Assembly: GCA_013397695.1 (NCBI GenBank)
Contig: VYZI01000147.1
Span: forward strand, 1,823,312 to 1,887,311
Origin: Centropus unirufus
Lineage: Eukaryota; Chordata; Aves; Cuculiformes; Centropidae
Direction: 5' to 3'
Length of the DNA stretch: 64,000 nucleotides
Below, piece after piece: positions 12,901 to 24,515 of this stretch. The notes under the pieces are model-generated. The model was not told where the DNA came from. It saw only the letters and a program-made list of their open reading frames with translations, and made no database searches. Numbering within the stretch: position 1 is the first letter of the stretch; every line of letters starts with the position of its first letter. A program made the position numbers and the translations under genes.

Positions 12901-15900
12901 CCTTCCTTTGTTAACCACCACCCCTCCCTTTGTCTTCCCACCTGGCAGGATACAACACGTGCTGTGGTCAGTCTGATATGAAGTAGGAGTTGTGGTCTCG
13001 CATTTACTGCTTCATTTGCTAGGAGCTGCCAAGCAATGGGTAATACCAGAGTCTTTTGTGCTCTTTCCATGGTGGGAACACTAAAAGGCTTTTTTCTTAA
13101 AAAAAAAAAGGCTCTGTAAAGACCTCCCCTCCTACAGAATCCAAAGGGAAAAATGAGCTTTGAGGCTTTTATCCTTGTATCATAGGGGTTAAATAAGACA
13201 ATGTGCTCAGGAGTTGTGAGAAAAGAGGAGAGGGGAATAAAAAGGACATGCTCAGATGGTCTTATTTTCTTGGGAAACCAGGGTAAATTCACAGTGGAAT
13301 TAAAGAAATGCCTTCAGGCAAGATACAGTGTTGAGTTTGTCTAGATCTAGAATGCCATGGACCATGCAATCCTGGCACTGTCCATGGATGGAGAATCACA
13401 CTGAGGGTGGTAACAAAACTATGGACCTAAAAAGCTTAGTACTACAAGCAGGCACATTTAAGGCCCACTTTTTCTGGAATCTCATTAAATGTATACTCTG
13501 ATGGCATCAAAATCAATTATTAAATACTAGACAAAGAAACCCACCTTAAAAAAATAGGCCATAATTATGTACAAAGGGAGTCCTTCTCTCTTCTGACTAT
13601 CTATCAGTGCAGAGTCCTTTCAAATCATTTGTACAGTAGGTCAGCTTATCTCCCCACCAAAACCCCTCTTGCAGCAAGAAGTGAAGGCAAAGTGGCTCAT
13701 GTTTCACCACAGAAGGAGAGAAAGCAAATTTTAGAGTCATGAGCTTTTCATCAAAAGCTGGGTCCTTCCAGGTAAAAAGACAGGGTAGCATCATTTCAGA
13801 TGCAGCAGCTCCTCTTCATTTGCTGCTTGTTAGGAGAAAACATTCCATTTTCCTGATCATTTACTCAACCAACTCCTCTTCAGGCAAAGTCGGTGCATGC
13901 TTATTCCCAGGGGGGCAGTGGGGCATGGCAGGTAATGGTTTACAGGTGGTTCTATTTACCTCTGCAAGTTAAGCTGCGAGATCAGAAATAAATCTTTCTA
14001 CAGTGAACATAAGTGGCTATTTCAGAGTTATTTTCTGCTGTATGCCTCAAAATGTAGTGGGCCGGTCATTTTTCAATCTGTTTAGATTCAACTGGCAGGA
14101 ATAAATGAAATGTTGCTGATGGATTAAGGTTTCTTTTTAGGTGGTGTTCCAAAACACCACAAAGGGGTGCAACAGGTGGTCCTCACGCAGAGAAACTGCA
14201 GTGGTTAAGGTGGCATATTGACTGAATTTCCTACTAGGCTTTAGGCCAGTAAAGCTGAATATGTACATGACACACGGTGTAGAAACACTCAGGCTTTGGC
14301 ACTTGTGCTCTGTTTGTCTGGCTGTCCGCTATAATAGCCTGGGCTTTTGTGAAAACAAAGATTTTCTCAATTTGTCATTTTCTCCAATGAGCTGTGGACA
14401 CATGCAAAATTAAAATAAACATCAGAGGGCAAAGCAAACTTGTTTTGCATGTTGCAGTACAAACTAAGCTAAAAAATGTAGCTGCCAAACTGAGAGGGGT
14501 TTATTTGTGGTGCAGTTCCGTTGCTGCGGCACTGACCACCACATGGTTCACTTCACAATACACCAAAAAACTGCAAGGTGAGGTTAACACGCCAGCTGCC
14601 ATATGGCATTAGCTCTCATGTGCGGCAAGATCAATTTTCAGCCTGAAGGTTTCTGGTGGGATCTGTATTACTGTTCACTTCCCTGTAGAGAAATGTGTAA
14701 CAAGTCAGCCGATCTATCAAAGCTCCTTTCAGCTGAAAAGAAAAGCATCTTAGTGACATTTCCATATTGGATTCAGGACACCCTGGCACGTACCATAGTG
14801 TGGGCAAGAGCTGGGCTGGCTCCTTGGTAGAATGAGATGATGGATCAGTCTCCCATCTCTCTAGGATGGCCCTAGTTCTTATCTCTGTCTCTCCCTGCCT
14901 TCTCCACAGAATGTGCTACCTGGATCATAGCTGGCTTTCAAAGCCTCTCTCTTTATCTGCTTTTTTTTAAAAAAAAAAACAACTTCCTGGGTTTCTCAGT
15001 TGGGCTGGCTCCTCGGAACAATTTACTCTAATACATTTTTCAGCCAATAGCCCCACACTTCATCTCTAGATTTTCAGTCATTTTCCCTCCTAAAGCTTCC
15101 CTTGTTTGGGAGAGGCACCCCTTGTTGATCTTGAATCCTCTGTATGGAAACACCTTGTGCTTTCCATACTGAGAAAAAGGAAGGTAATTGCCCTTTTCTC
15201 ATCCCAGATCTCTCCCTATGGTGTTTGCTCAGTCCATCTCCCAGGAAGGTAGAGGACATAGGTATTTAGTTCAAGTTTTTACTTTGTTCTACCCATTGCG
15301 ATATCTAATCTCCTTCCAGAAATACACAAAGCAAAGTGACTGGCACCTGTCACTTCTCCATGCTTTCCTCCTCTACCCTGGGGGAGAAGTGTGTGCAAAG
15401 GAGTATCTTGGCTTTGAGCCTGTTTATTTTAAGCTTAGTTTTCTTAACAGAGGGCATATGCATGTCATTTGCCCACCCCAGACACTACCAGACCATCTGC
15501 TGACTTTCCGTCTAGCTTCACAAATGGATAATGGTCTTGAAGACAAGGTGCTATGATGAAGACCAGGCAAAAGAGAGATGAACGCCAAGCATCACTTATC
15601 TCAGAGAGAGCCTGCAGCAGGTTCAGATGGTGAGACTTTGGCTCCAGTAGAACAACTGTTGGCAAAGAAGACTTCTTAGATCACCTTACTGAGGCCTGTG
15701 ACAGTCATTATTCCTGGGCAAATTCTGTCTGCACTTTGTCAGACAGAGAAGTTCCTTCATTACTGACTGCCTCAGTTGAGTAGAGTTGCTGTTTGTGGTT
15801 TTCACTCTGATCCTCTAGCTCATCTGGTAGGTACATGGGCCTCCTCATGGAGCAGCCTGTGGTGAAGCTGATGAGCAATTCCATTGCCTTCTGTGCCAGA

Positions 15901-18466
15901 CAGTATGCAGGGATTGCTCTAGGCTTCACACCAGGGGATGTTGCACTGCTATAGGCAAACCAAGAGGCCTGAGATACTGAGGCCAGGACACTGCTGTGTA
16001 AAGTTACCTGTTTGTGAAAGAGGGTGCTGCTCCTAAGTGATGCTACAGAACTGGACAGGGACAGCAAATGTTACAGCTGAGGCTCATGCCATGTCCTATA
16101 TCTTCAGTAAAAAAAACTTCATGTGAACAGAATGTCCTATACCTGGCACCTCCACCCTGCTTAGATATCAGAGAAGATAAATCCAATTGCATTGGTAACT
16201 TATGTTTAAAGACCTAAGCAACTCACCTGAGACACTCAAGACCTCATTGCAAACTTTTCTTCCAACCCACAGAAATAGAAATGTAAATGAGGTAAAGCTG
16301 AGGCATGCAGCTAAGCACAGAGCTCTGGGTGCTCCTTCAGGTATTCATCCAATGCTGATGGCTCACCTGAAGTAAGGGGATTTGCCATAACACATGACTT
16401 GTTTCTGGGTAGTCCTCAAAGAAAAACTGCCACAGTGGTAAGTGGGTGCCTTACTGCCAGTATAGCATGGGGTCAACTCTCAAACCACATTTTTGGCAGT
16501 TGCACAGCACACAGGGAATAGGAGTATTTCTAAGGAGGCCATAAATCATGGCCATCCGCACAACTGATATCTCATCCAGCTGCTCTGTTGTCAGCCCCAG
16601 ACATTCTGATGGCAGGCAGAGGTTGTGGGGCAGTGGGTCTGCCTTCATAGCCCCCTCCTTGCCGAGCCAAAGCTGGGAAGCAACTGAAGTTTCTCCCCCA
16701 GACTGCTGGGGAAGACTCACAGGATTGTGACTTAGCTAAACATTTTCTCTTCGATCTGTTCTCCATTCCAAGCATTACTTCTGTCAGGAAGGATTAATGA
16801 AGCATTTCATTTATTAAATGGGAGCATTTGGCTCCAGCGAACCCATCTAGTTGTTTACTATTTGCTTGTATGCACATTTGTTTTTGACAAATGTTTCTGT
16901 TTCCATCTGTACATTTCCTATAATCTCTTCCTTTACCTCAACATTTTTCAAAGTTAGCAGCATTAATAAACATTTAGATACCACATGCTGAACAAAAACA
17001 CCTGGCCACAAACACTCTTTACTTAATTTGCTTAAGGCAAGGTATTATTTATATACCTGGCATCCAGCTAAAAAGGATAGCAGATAGCTTTCTAGCTTAA
17101 CAGAGTGTGGGCAAAAAAGTAATTACTTAAATTTTACACATAATGCATTTGATACAAGTGAAAAGCAGCTCTCTGAAATAACCGAGCTCTCAAATACACT
17201 TGCCTTATCTCATACATTTGGTCATTTATTTTCTTATTTTTTGTGTCTTGTTTCTTTGTGTGTGTAGAGAATGTAAGAAAAGAGAGAGGAAAGTGTTTTT
17301 AAAACTCCAGATGATTTTAAAGGGCACTCAAATTTTATTCTTTGTGATGTTCCTAAGAGCTATTGAGAAGAAGGGGAAGTGAACTTATTGGATATGCAGG
17401 ACTGTGAATACTTGTCCACATTTTATTTAAACAGGTACAACTTGTACTGCTGATGTGAGCAGTCTAAGAGGGGGCTGAGGTGATAATTAATTAGGTACTA
17501 TTTGGTGCTTGCTTTCATCTAGGCTTTCCTTTTTCTTTCACTGTATTTCAAAATAAATGAGTTTCATGAGGCCCAGGAACTTCAGCTGTTTGGGATACCT
17601 GCCTGTTTTCCAGGTGAAAATGTAACACTCCCTGAGTATAACTTCTCAAGGAAGCAAAGTGTGGTCCGCATGGGGATATGTTGATTTTGAATCCCAAATT
17701 GGATATTTAAGAAAAAAATATTTAAAAAATATAAGAGGCATCAAAAATGTGAAAATAACGGTGCATGCTGTACAGCCAAGACACTGAGGTGCTGGGGACA
17801 GAGGACGTCCTAGAGGTGAGCTACAGTAAAAAGCCACCATTATTAGTCAATAAGTGGCAACGTCTTTCTCATCTGCAAAATACCGTTTGTTTATTAAGTT
17901 CTGGTTTTGGCCCCGACCATCAAGACTGTTCATATATATTGTATTTCACATTTTAAAAAATGTAAGGAGATAATAAAGGAATCAATAACAAAGCTCAGAT
18001 CCGCTCCCTCCTAACAAGACCCCTGTCAATGGGGTTAAAGTTTTACCCCATAACTTTTGCCATTGCACAGCCTGTTGCTGGAGATACAGATTGGTCAAGC
18101 TCTTCTGAATTTTCCCAGTCACTACAACTTCCCCTTCGGAGCTGGATCTTTCTATAAGAAAGATATAGGGAAAGCAACATCAACTCTCCAAATTACTCTG
18201 ATGTGCATCATTTCTTCATGGAGAGCACAAAAATATTGCAATTCATATGCAGAGAAAAAGGAACATAAAAAGAAGGAGCAAGAGAGTTTCTTACCTTTTG
18301 CGTGAGAACAGGAGGACAAGTCAGAGGAATGCTTTGCAGCTATTATAAGCCAAAAGATTGGAGCTGAACAGAAGTGAGACACCAGCATCCCTGGACAGAC
18401 TGGAAAGCAGACCTTCTCTCGTGTTTATCACCCGGTTGGCCACCAGAACCCAAATCATCTTCTGTG

Positions 18467-18467
<1 letters not shown>
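9966..18467. other. Intergenic, no gene recognised
   Basis: Non-coding background. It contains moderately long open frames on the minus strand at 12894-13292 and 15708-16067. I recognise no domain in either, and frames of this size are expected by chance in a window this long. No RNA gene or further clear mobile element was seen. Confidence 0.55.
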
Positions 18468-18541
<74 letters not shown>

Positions 18542-18542
18542 A
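18468..18542. repeat. (GAAA)n microsatellite, left part before the gap
   Basis: About 18 perfect GAAA units run directly into a block of Ns. Together with the matching array on the other side of the gap this is one long tetranucleotide tract whose true length is unknown. Confidence 0.97.
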
Positions 18543-18977
18543 NNNNNNNNNNNNNNNNNNNNNNNNNNNNNNNNNNNNNNNNNNNNNNNNNNNNNNNNNN
18601 NNNNNNNNNNNNNNNNNNNNNNNNNNNNNNNNNNNNNNNNNNNNNNNNNNNNNNNNNNNNNNNNNNNNNNNNNNNNNNNNNNNNNNNNNNNNNNNNNNNN
18701 NNNNNNNNNNNNNNNNNNNNNNNNNNNNNNNNNNNNNNNNNNNNNNNNNNNNNNNNNNNNNNNNNNNNNNNNNNNNNNNNNNNNNNNNNNNNNNNNNNNN
18801 NNNNNNNNNNNNNNNNNNNNNNNNNNNNNNNNNNNNNNNNNNNNNNNNNNNNNNNNNNNNNNNNNNNNNNNNNNNNNNNNNNNNNNNNNNNNNNNNNNNN
18901 NNNNNNNNNNNNNNNNNNNNNNNNNNNNNNNNNNNNNNNNNNNNNNNNNNNNNNNNNNNNNNNNNNNNNNNNNNNNN
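18543..18977. other. Assembly gap (435 Ns)
   Basis: A run of unknown bases flanked on both sides by the same GAAA repeat. The most likely missing content is more GAAA repeat that reads could not span. Translated frames across it are meaningless. Confidence 0.98.
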
Positions 18978-18979
18978 GA

Positions 18980-19071
<92 letters not shown>

Positions 19072-19072
19072 A
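18978..19072. repeat. (GAAA)n microsatellite, right part after the gap
   Basis: About 23 perfect GAAA units resume right after the Ns and stop at 'aacaaggaat'. All-purine on the plus strand. The two visible parts alone give about 170 bases of repeat. Confidence 0.97.
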
Positions 19073-22000
19073 CAAGGAATTTTATTTAACACTGCAGATG
19101 TGAGTCAATTGAAATGCCTGTGTCCACCCTTGAAGTTGTCACCTCCTTCCATGACATTTGAACATCTGGGAACTTTTTTTACATCAAATAGTGAATTCAA
19201 CAAGGCATGCTAATTCTTTTCTCAGACAGGAATGTACCTAATCTAACTAAAATCTTAAAAAAAATAACAGTTTTGGATCATCTCAATTTTTTTGGTTCCA
19301 ACATATTTTGAATTTCATTGCAGAATAGTATTTCCATTCCAAGGGCAGCCTAAGGTTTCAAAAAATTATGAAAGGATTCACTCCTTCAAAACATAAGGTT
19401 TGGTTTCCCATCAGTTCAACCATTATTTACACAACTCAGTGCCCAGGTTTTGGTGGTGGCTCTTGAACGTAGACTGTCTCCTGCCAGAGGAACACTTCCC
19501 ATAATGATCAGATTGCCTCATACCAACAATATTACACTTGAAATTCCAGCATTGAGGATAACTTCATTAGCTTGTATTTTCCCACCACGTATTACCTTAA
19601 ACCAAAATTGCCCTTGTCTAAGAGAACTTCTGAAATATTTGTTCTCTGAACTTTTTTTTAATGCAAATATCCCTCCATTTTAAATTAAAATATGCTTCAA
19701 GTGGAAATTAGGACACTCTTTCAGAAATGCGTTGGTTTGTTTTAACAAACTGTGCCATCTGGCGAGGTAATATGTCCCTGTCACTGTGGTTTTAGCTTTA
19801 TTACATTAGAAACTTTCTCAATACCTAAGACCAAGTCTGTGTTGCATATTAATCAGTGCCTATTAATTAATGCCCAAGCTTCAAACATATATCTAATATC
19901 GTGGTACTAATTTCTGAAGATCCTAAAAATTAGTTTGGGTGAATGGATTGATAATGAGTTACTTATTGCTGACACCAACTGGACTCTCTTTGAGAGAACC
20001 GAGGCAGTGCTGAAAATTCACCGCATGCCAAAGGGCCACCACTCATTTGCTGAGTTTTCCCCTTCCCTTTCCAGCACCACACTGGCGTTTCCTGCCCTTT
20101 CCCAGTGGAACTGGGGCCACTGGTCAGTGCCAGTGGTCTGAGCAGCATGTCCCTCACGCTTGTAGGGTGCTCCCTTGCACAGCCCTTGGGGTGGCTGACC
20201 CTTAGACAGGGTGGGAGGGAAGAAGGCCAGCTTCAACATGCCCTGAGTAATGCCCATTTCCAGCCCCTGGCTAACACTTCTGCTACCAAAAACGTGTTCC
20301 ACTCGGCAAAGGAGATCAGAGGGAAGGGAAGGAGAGGGTTGTTCTAACTCTGTGCCCGTGCAGCCATGTAGCTGTACAGCCCAGGCAGCCTGGGAGCTCG
20401 GGTTTGGGGCTGGGATCCTGTTTAGATTCAGTTACTCACTTCAGATCACGATGAATTTGTGATTGTTTCTCGGGTAGAGAAATACGACACGCTTGGATTT
20501 GCTGTGTACACTTCATTTGATCAGAATAAGAAACCAAGTCCACTGTACCGTCTTCTAAATGGCTCGTTATGCACATCACCCCACATCACTTTGTTTTTCT
20601 TGCAATTTTGAAAGACAATTTTTTGCACTTTCCTGAACTTTTAGACTGGGATGGGGAGGCAGATATTTTGCAGCCTAGCAATGAAAGCACAGGAGCAGTG
20701 TGGGCTGCTCCTGCACCTCAGCCTGTGCCTCCAAACTCATGCAATTCCCACCACGGATGAGGGGGTTCAGTGGGCCTGAAGACAACTGGCAATACAAAAG
20801 GGACAACAGGTGCCCTACAGAAACATACTCCCTACTTTCTTTATATTTTCTGTTCAACCTCATTTGTCTGTGTCTGGAAAGACTGGGCCAGGAGCAAGTA
20901 GAGGTGGTTAACAAGTGTTCAACCAAAGGCCGCCAGCTGTGAAGTCCTCTCCTAACTGGCAGGTTTCCTTGCGTTTGGTTTCAGCTGCAAAGCAGCCATG
21001 AGGGCTCAGAGCTCCATTAAGGATGACACGATGCGCTCAGCTGGAGGGAAACAGCTCTCTGAAAGCTGTGACTCAGGTGGCCCTCGGCACACACAGACTC
21101 ACTGAGCCACCCCACATTCATCCAGCCTTGTTAAAGCCCAACAGAAAAATAAAATCATTCATCAACTGTGATTAAATTAGTGCCCCTATAAAACTTTAAC
21201 GTGCCTTCTGAAAATTAGCCACATTGAGAAAGCGTTCTCCTAAATATTTCATCAAAAGCTTCCCACGGCAGTGGCCACACAGCAAATCTTTTTGATTTAC
21301 AAGGACAATGTTTTTTGTTTAATTGCAGTGTTCAAAGACAATGCAAGTTCTCTGCTGAATCGCCTCCTGGTGCCCCGTCCCACCCCTGCTTTCTGACAAA
21401 CCAAATGTTTGTGCAAAATGGGGGTCATTGTGTTTTGAAACACACATTGCTTCTTATGCAAAGATTCATGACTCGAGGAAGTTATTTTAGGTAGTCTGAG
21501 CAAGACCCCATGGGAACCGCACAGGGGTGCTTGAAGGCATTTGTGTGTCGCACAATGCCATTACTGAGGCACCTCGGGCAGTCGCTCTGTTTGCAGCACA
21601 GACTATGTAGGAGGATATAATTCCCCTCTGTGTGTCGTAATGATTGAGGTTCATGGTTTAAAACCAGGGTACGTTGTACGGTACAACAGAATGTAAAGAG
21701 AAGCATAAAATTATTAGTGCAGGAGTACAATAGTTATCATTAGTGCTATTTGTTAACCATTAATTATATTCCTGGCTTAATGCAGGGCATGAAACAATAG
21801 TTCTTGGTCTGGACTGTTTGCAGACTTGGATAATATGTGGTCTTTACTGGGTTGGCTGAGGGGTGTCCTTCACCTTCCCTTGGTAGGGTTTGCTCCGCTT
21901 GGTGCTAGCACTGAACATGGACTGAGCCACGTGGGCTATGGCTCTCACGGGGGAGAAGTTGCTTCTTTGGCAAGTGTTTGGTAGGAGAGAGGAGGGACGT

Positions 22001-24098
22001 GGAGCTGGGGATTTCACATATTGAGTGAATACCATCAGAAACTAATTATGGGGGGCATTTTAAAAAAAAGGATGTCAGTTTTCTTACCAAATTGTAAAGT
22101 ATCTTAAATTCACCTCCACATGGAAACATACTGTGGTATTACTAATTTGCATTGAGTAGTGAGGAATTCAAATTGGAAAATAAAACTTGATGTGCCTTTA
22201 CACAGGACAACGGAAAACACTTTAGAGTTCTGCGTAATGCTGGTAACAGCAACTAACACCAGCTTTTCTGAAACGAGGATATTCCCCTGGGTGGTGCCTT
22301 GCGTTCCAACCATCTGAAGAGCTAGTTATTCCTTTAGGAGTGACTTTGAAAACTCACTTTCACGCTGTTTCTTGCCAAAAATTATTAAAAATAGAGCTTC
22401 TTTCCTGAAAAAAAATCTGCTTCCTGAAAGCTTTGTTATTTGTTCTGCCTAGGAAAATACAAGTGCTTTCTGATTAATTTTTCCTCTGGGGAGCTCAGTT
22501 ATAGACCTCTGGTAATGAGAGGAACTTTTCGATCTTTTAATATAAACAGATGGGTTTCTTAGGCTCAAGACAACAACCAATCCTTCAACAGGCATCCCTA
22601 CTGCAGCTTTATAGGAAAGAAGGGTTCTCAGTTAAAAGGTAAACTCATATCAGCATATATGACACGTGCAGTACTTGCATTTTTAGGTTAGTTTAATGGG
22701 TGCTTGGCAGTAGGATGAAACAAACAATTTTGCAGACTCCAGTTTTCTTACACTTCTACAACTGTTATCAGACTGCCACAGTTTCTCCTTCTCACCTTCA
22801 GAAGGGGCTTCAGGCAAGACATGCCATAGCTCAAAAGAGAGAAACCAGATGCTGCTTTACTGATGACAAGTCTTGGCTGCCCCATTAGATGTGGGATTAC
22901 CCAGGGGACACAGATTTACCCAAAGATACACCTCAACACCAGCCTTAGCAAGCAGCCATGTGCAATGAGCCCAAGGCCCCATCTCATTTGGGCAGGCCAC
23001 ATAGCTTTCCAAAAGTGATGTCATGCTGATGGATGTTGGTGAAACCATGGAGGACAGTGACGGGCCACAGGTTCAGATGAACTAGAAACATCACGATGTG
23101 ATCATGCAGAAAAAAAGTCACTTTTGGATGGTGTTATATGAAAAGAGCACAGCAGCAATAACTCTGAGAAAGGAGAAAGATTTAGAGAGCTACTGAGAGG
23201 GGCTCTGCAGGGATTCATAACCCAGGAAACAAAAAAAGACCTTTCATCATAAGTAAAAACCAAATGCAAAGGCTTTGTGAAGCACTGATAGCACTGCTTA
23301 GAGATGGTGTGCTGTAGAGAGGCTGGGGCTGCAGAACCTCCTCACTGCTCAAGCTGTTTCCCTTTGTGCACTGGAAATTAAGAGGACAAAATTATTGGTT
23401 TAAATTACTGCAAAATGGATCATTCAGATTCTGAATATGCTGAAATAGAAGTGAGGAGTGTTTCCTAGCCACTAGAAAGCTTACTAACCCAGAGGCCAAA
23501 GAAATTATTGATCTCATAACAAGAATAATTGCATCTTTGACGTTACATGAAGACAGGGGGACTAAAACATGAAGAGAATCTGTCATAAGACCAACACTCA
23601 ACTTGGAGATCTATTCCCTGTCATGCATGGATGATGCAAGGAAAAATGTCTCGGTTTACCCAACCACTTCCTGTTTCCCTGGCTACCTGACCAGCCTGCC
23701 ATGGATCATGAGGTGATCAGAGCTGAATCAAGAGCAGCAAACAGCCTGGCCTCCAGGCAGATCCCATGCATTAGGTCGGAGTGAGTTACCTCCTCGGTAC
23801 TCGGAGCCAAGGTAAGATTTGATCAAGACGCCTCCTTCAGGCAGACACTTCTGTATAATTTCAGCAGTACAGAAAGAAGACTAAGTTTATTATCGATGCT
23901 AAAACAACTGATAAAAACTCCTCTGCCATGGTGCAGTCGTTTCAGTTACACGCAGAAAAAAATAATCTGTCAATGTATGTTAGGTGCCCTGCGCTTTGAA
24001 GTCATCAGCAGGGAGCATGGATCTTATTCAATCTTAGATTGTTATAAGGGTGTGTATGTTTGTTCATTTAATCTTGGGGGAAGGGAATTTGGGACCTT
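19073..24098. other. Intergenic, no gene recognised
   Basis: Unique-looking non-coding sequence. Open frames are below 95 codons, overlapping on both strands, with no recognisable similarity. No RNA gene or clear transposable element seen by eye. Confidence 0.55.
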
Positions 24099-24515
24099 TG
24101 TGTTGGTTTGGGTGTGTTGGTGATTTTAAGTTTAGAAGGCATTATGCTGTATTTTAGCATTGTATTTTGGCTGCATCTTACCTGAACGGAGGCTCTGGCC
24201 TTGGGGGTGAGACAGGAGGGCTGCAGTCACCTCATAGGAATGTGATGTCCAGACAAAACAGAGTTAGAGAGATGCAGAATCACCCTAGCAACACCCCGCG
24301 CAGACACAGAGGACACCGGAAGAAGATACGTGGCCAACATGGCTACAAGGGACTATAAAAAGAGACTCACAAAGGGGGTAGGGTGCATGTGCCGTGGGGA
24401 GCAGGTGACTCCCTGGTCATGTCTAGCGCTGCTTTTGCTCAACTGCTGCTTGTTTTGAATTATAATAAATTGTAATTTGTACTATTGGAGTGTTCCAGAA
24501 ATTTATTGGAACCCA
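24099..24515 (+). mobile_element. Possible solo LTR of an endogenous retrovirus
   Basis: The stretch has the layout of an LTR on the plus strand. It opens with a TG-rich 'tgtgttggtttgggtgtg', has a TATA box (tataaaa, 24354-24360), a polyadenylation signal (aataaa, 24464-24469) 110 bases downstream and a T/G-rich tail, and it may end in CA at about 24515. Its base composition (GC-richer just before the TATA box) differs from the surroundings. I found no clear target-site duplication and no retroviral coding sequence beside it, so the boundaries are estimates. It could instead be a chance promoter-like stretch. Confidence 0.4.
24354..24360 (+). promoter_or_regulatory. TATA-box-like motif in the candidate LTR
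   Basis: The string tataaaa sits after a moderately GC-rich stretch and 104 bases before an aataaa signal, the usual relation of promoter to polyadenylation signal inside a retroviral LTR. There is no evidence that it is used. Confidence 0.35.

Noticed and set aside
12894..13292. 132-codon minus-strand open frame
   Set aside because: No recognisable domain and within chance length; the composition looks like translated non-coding DNA.
15708..16067. 119-codon minus-strand open frame that reads rather protein-like, with another frame at 16451-16720
   Set aside because: I could not assign a family, and several frames of this size are expected by chance. Kept out of the gene list; a protein search with the two frames would be decisive.
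18343..19213. Long frames of K/E/R or L/S/F repeats across 18.3-19.2 kb
   Set aside because: They are translations of the GAAA microsatellite and of Ns, not genes.
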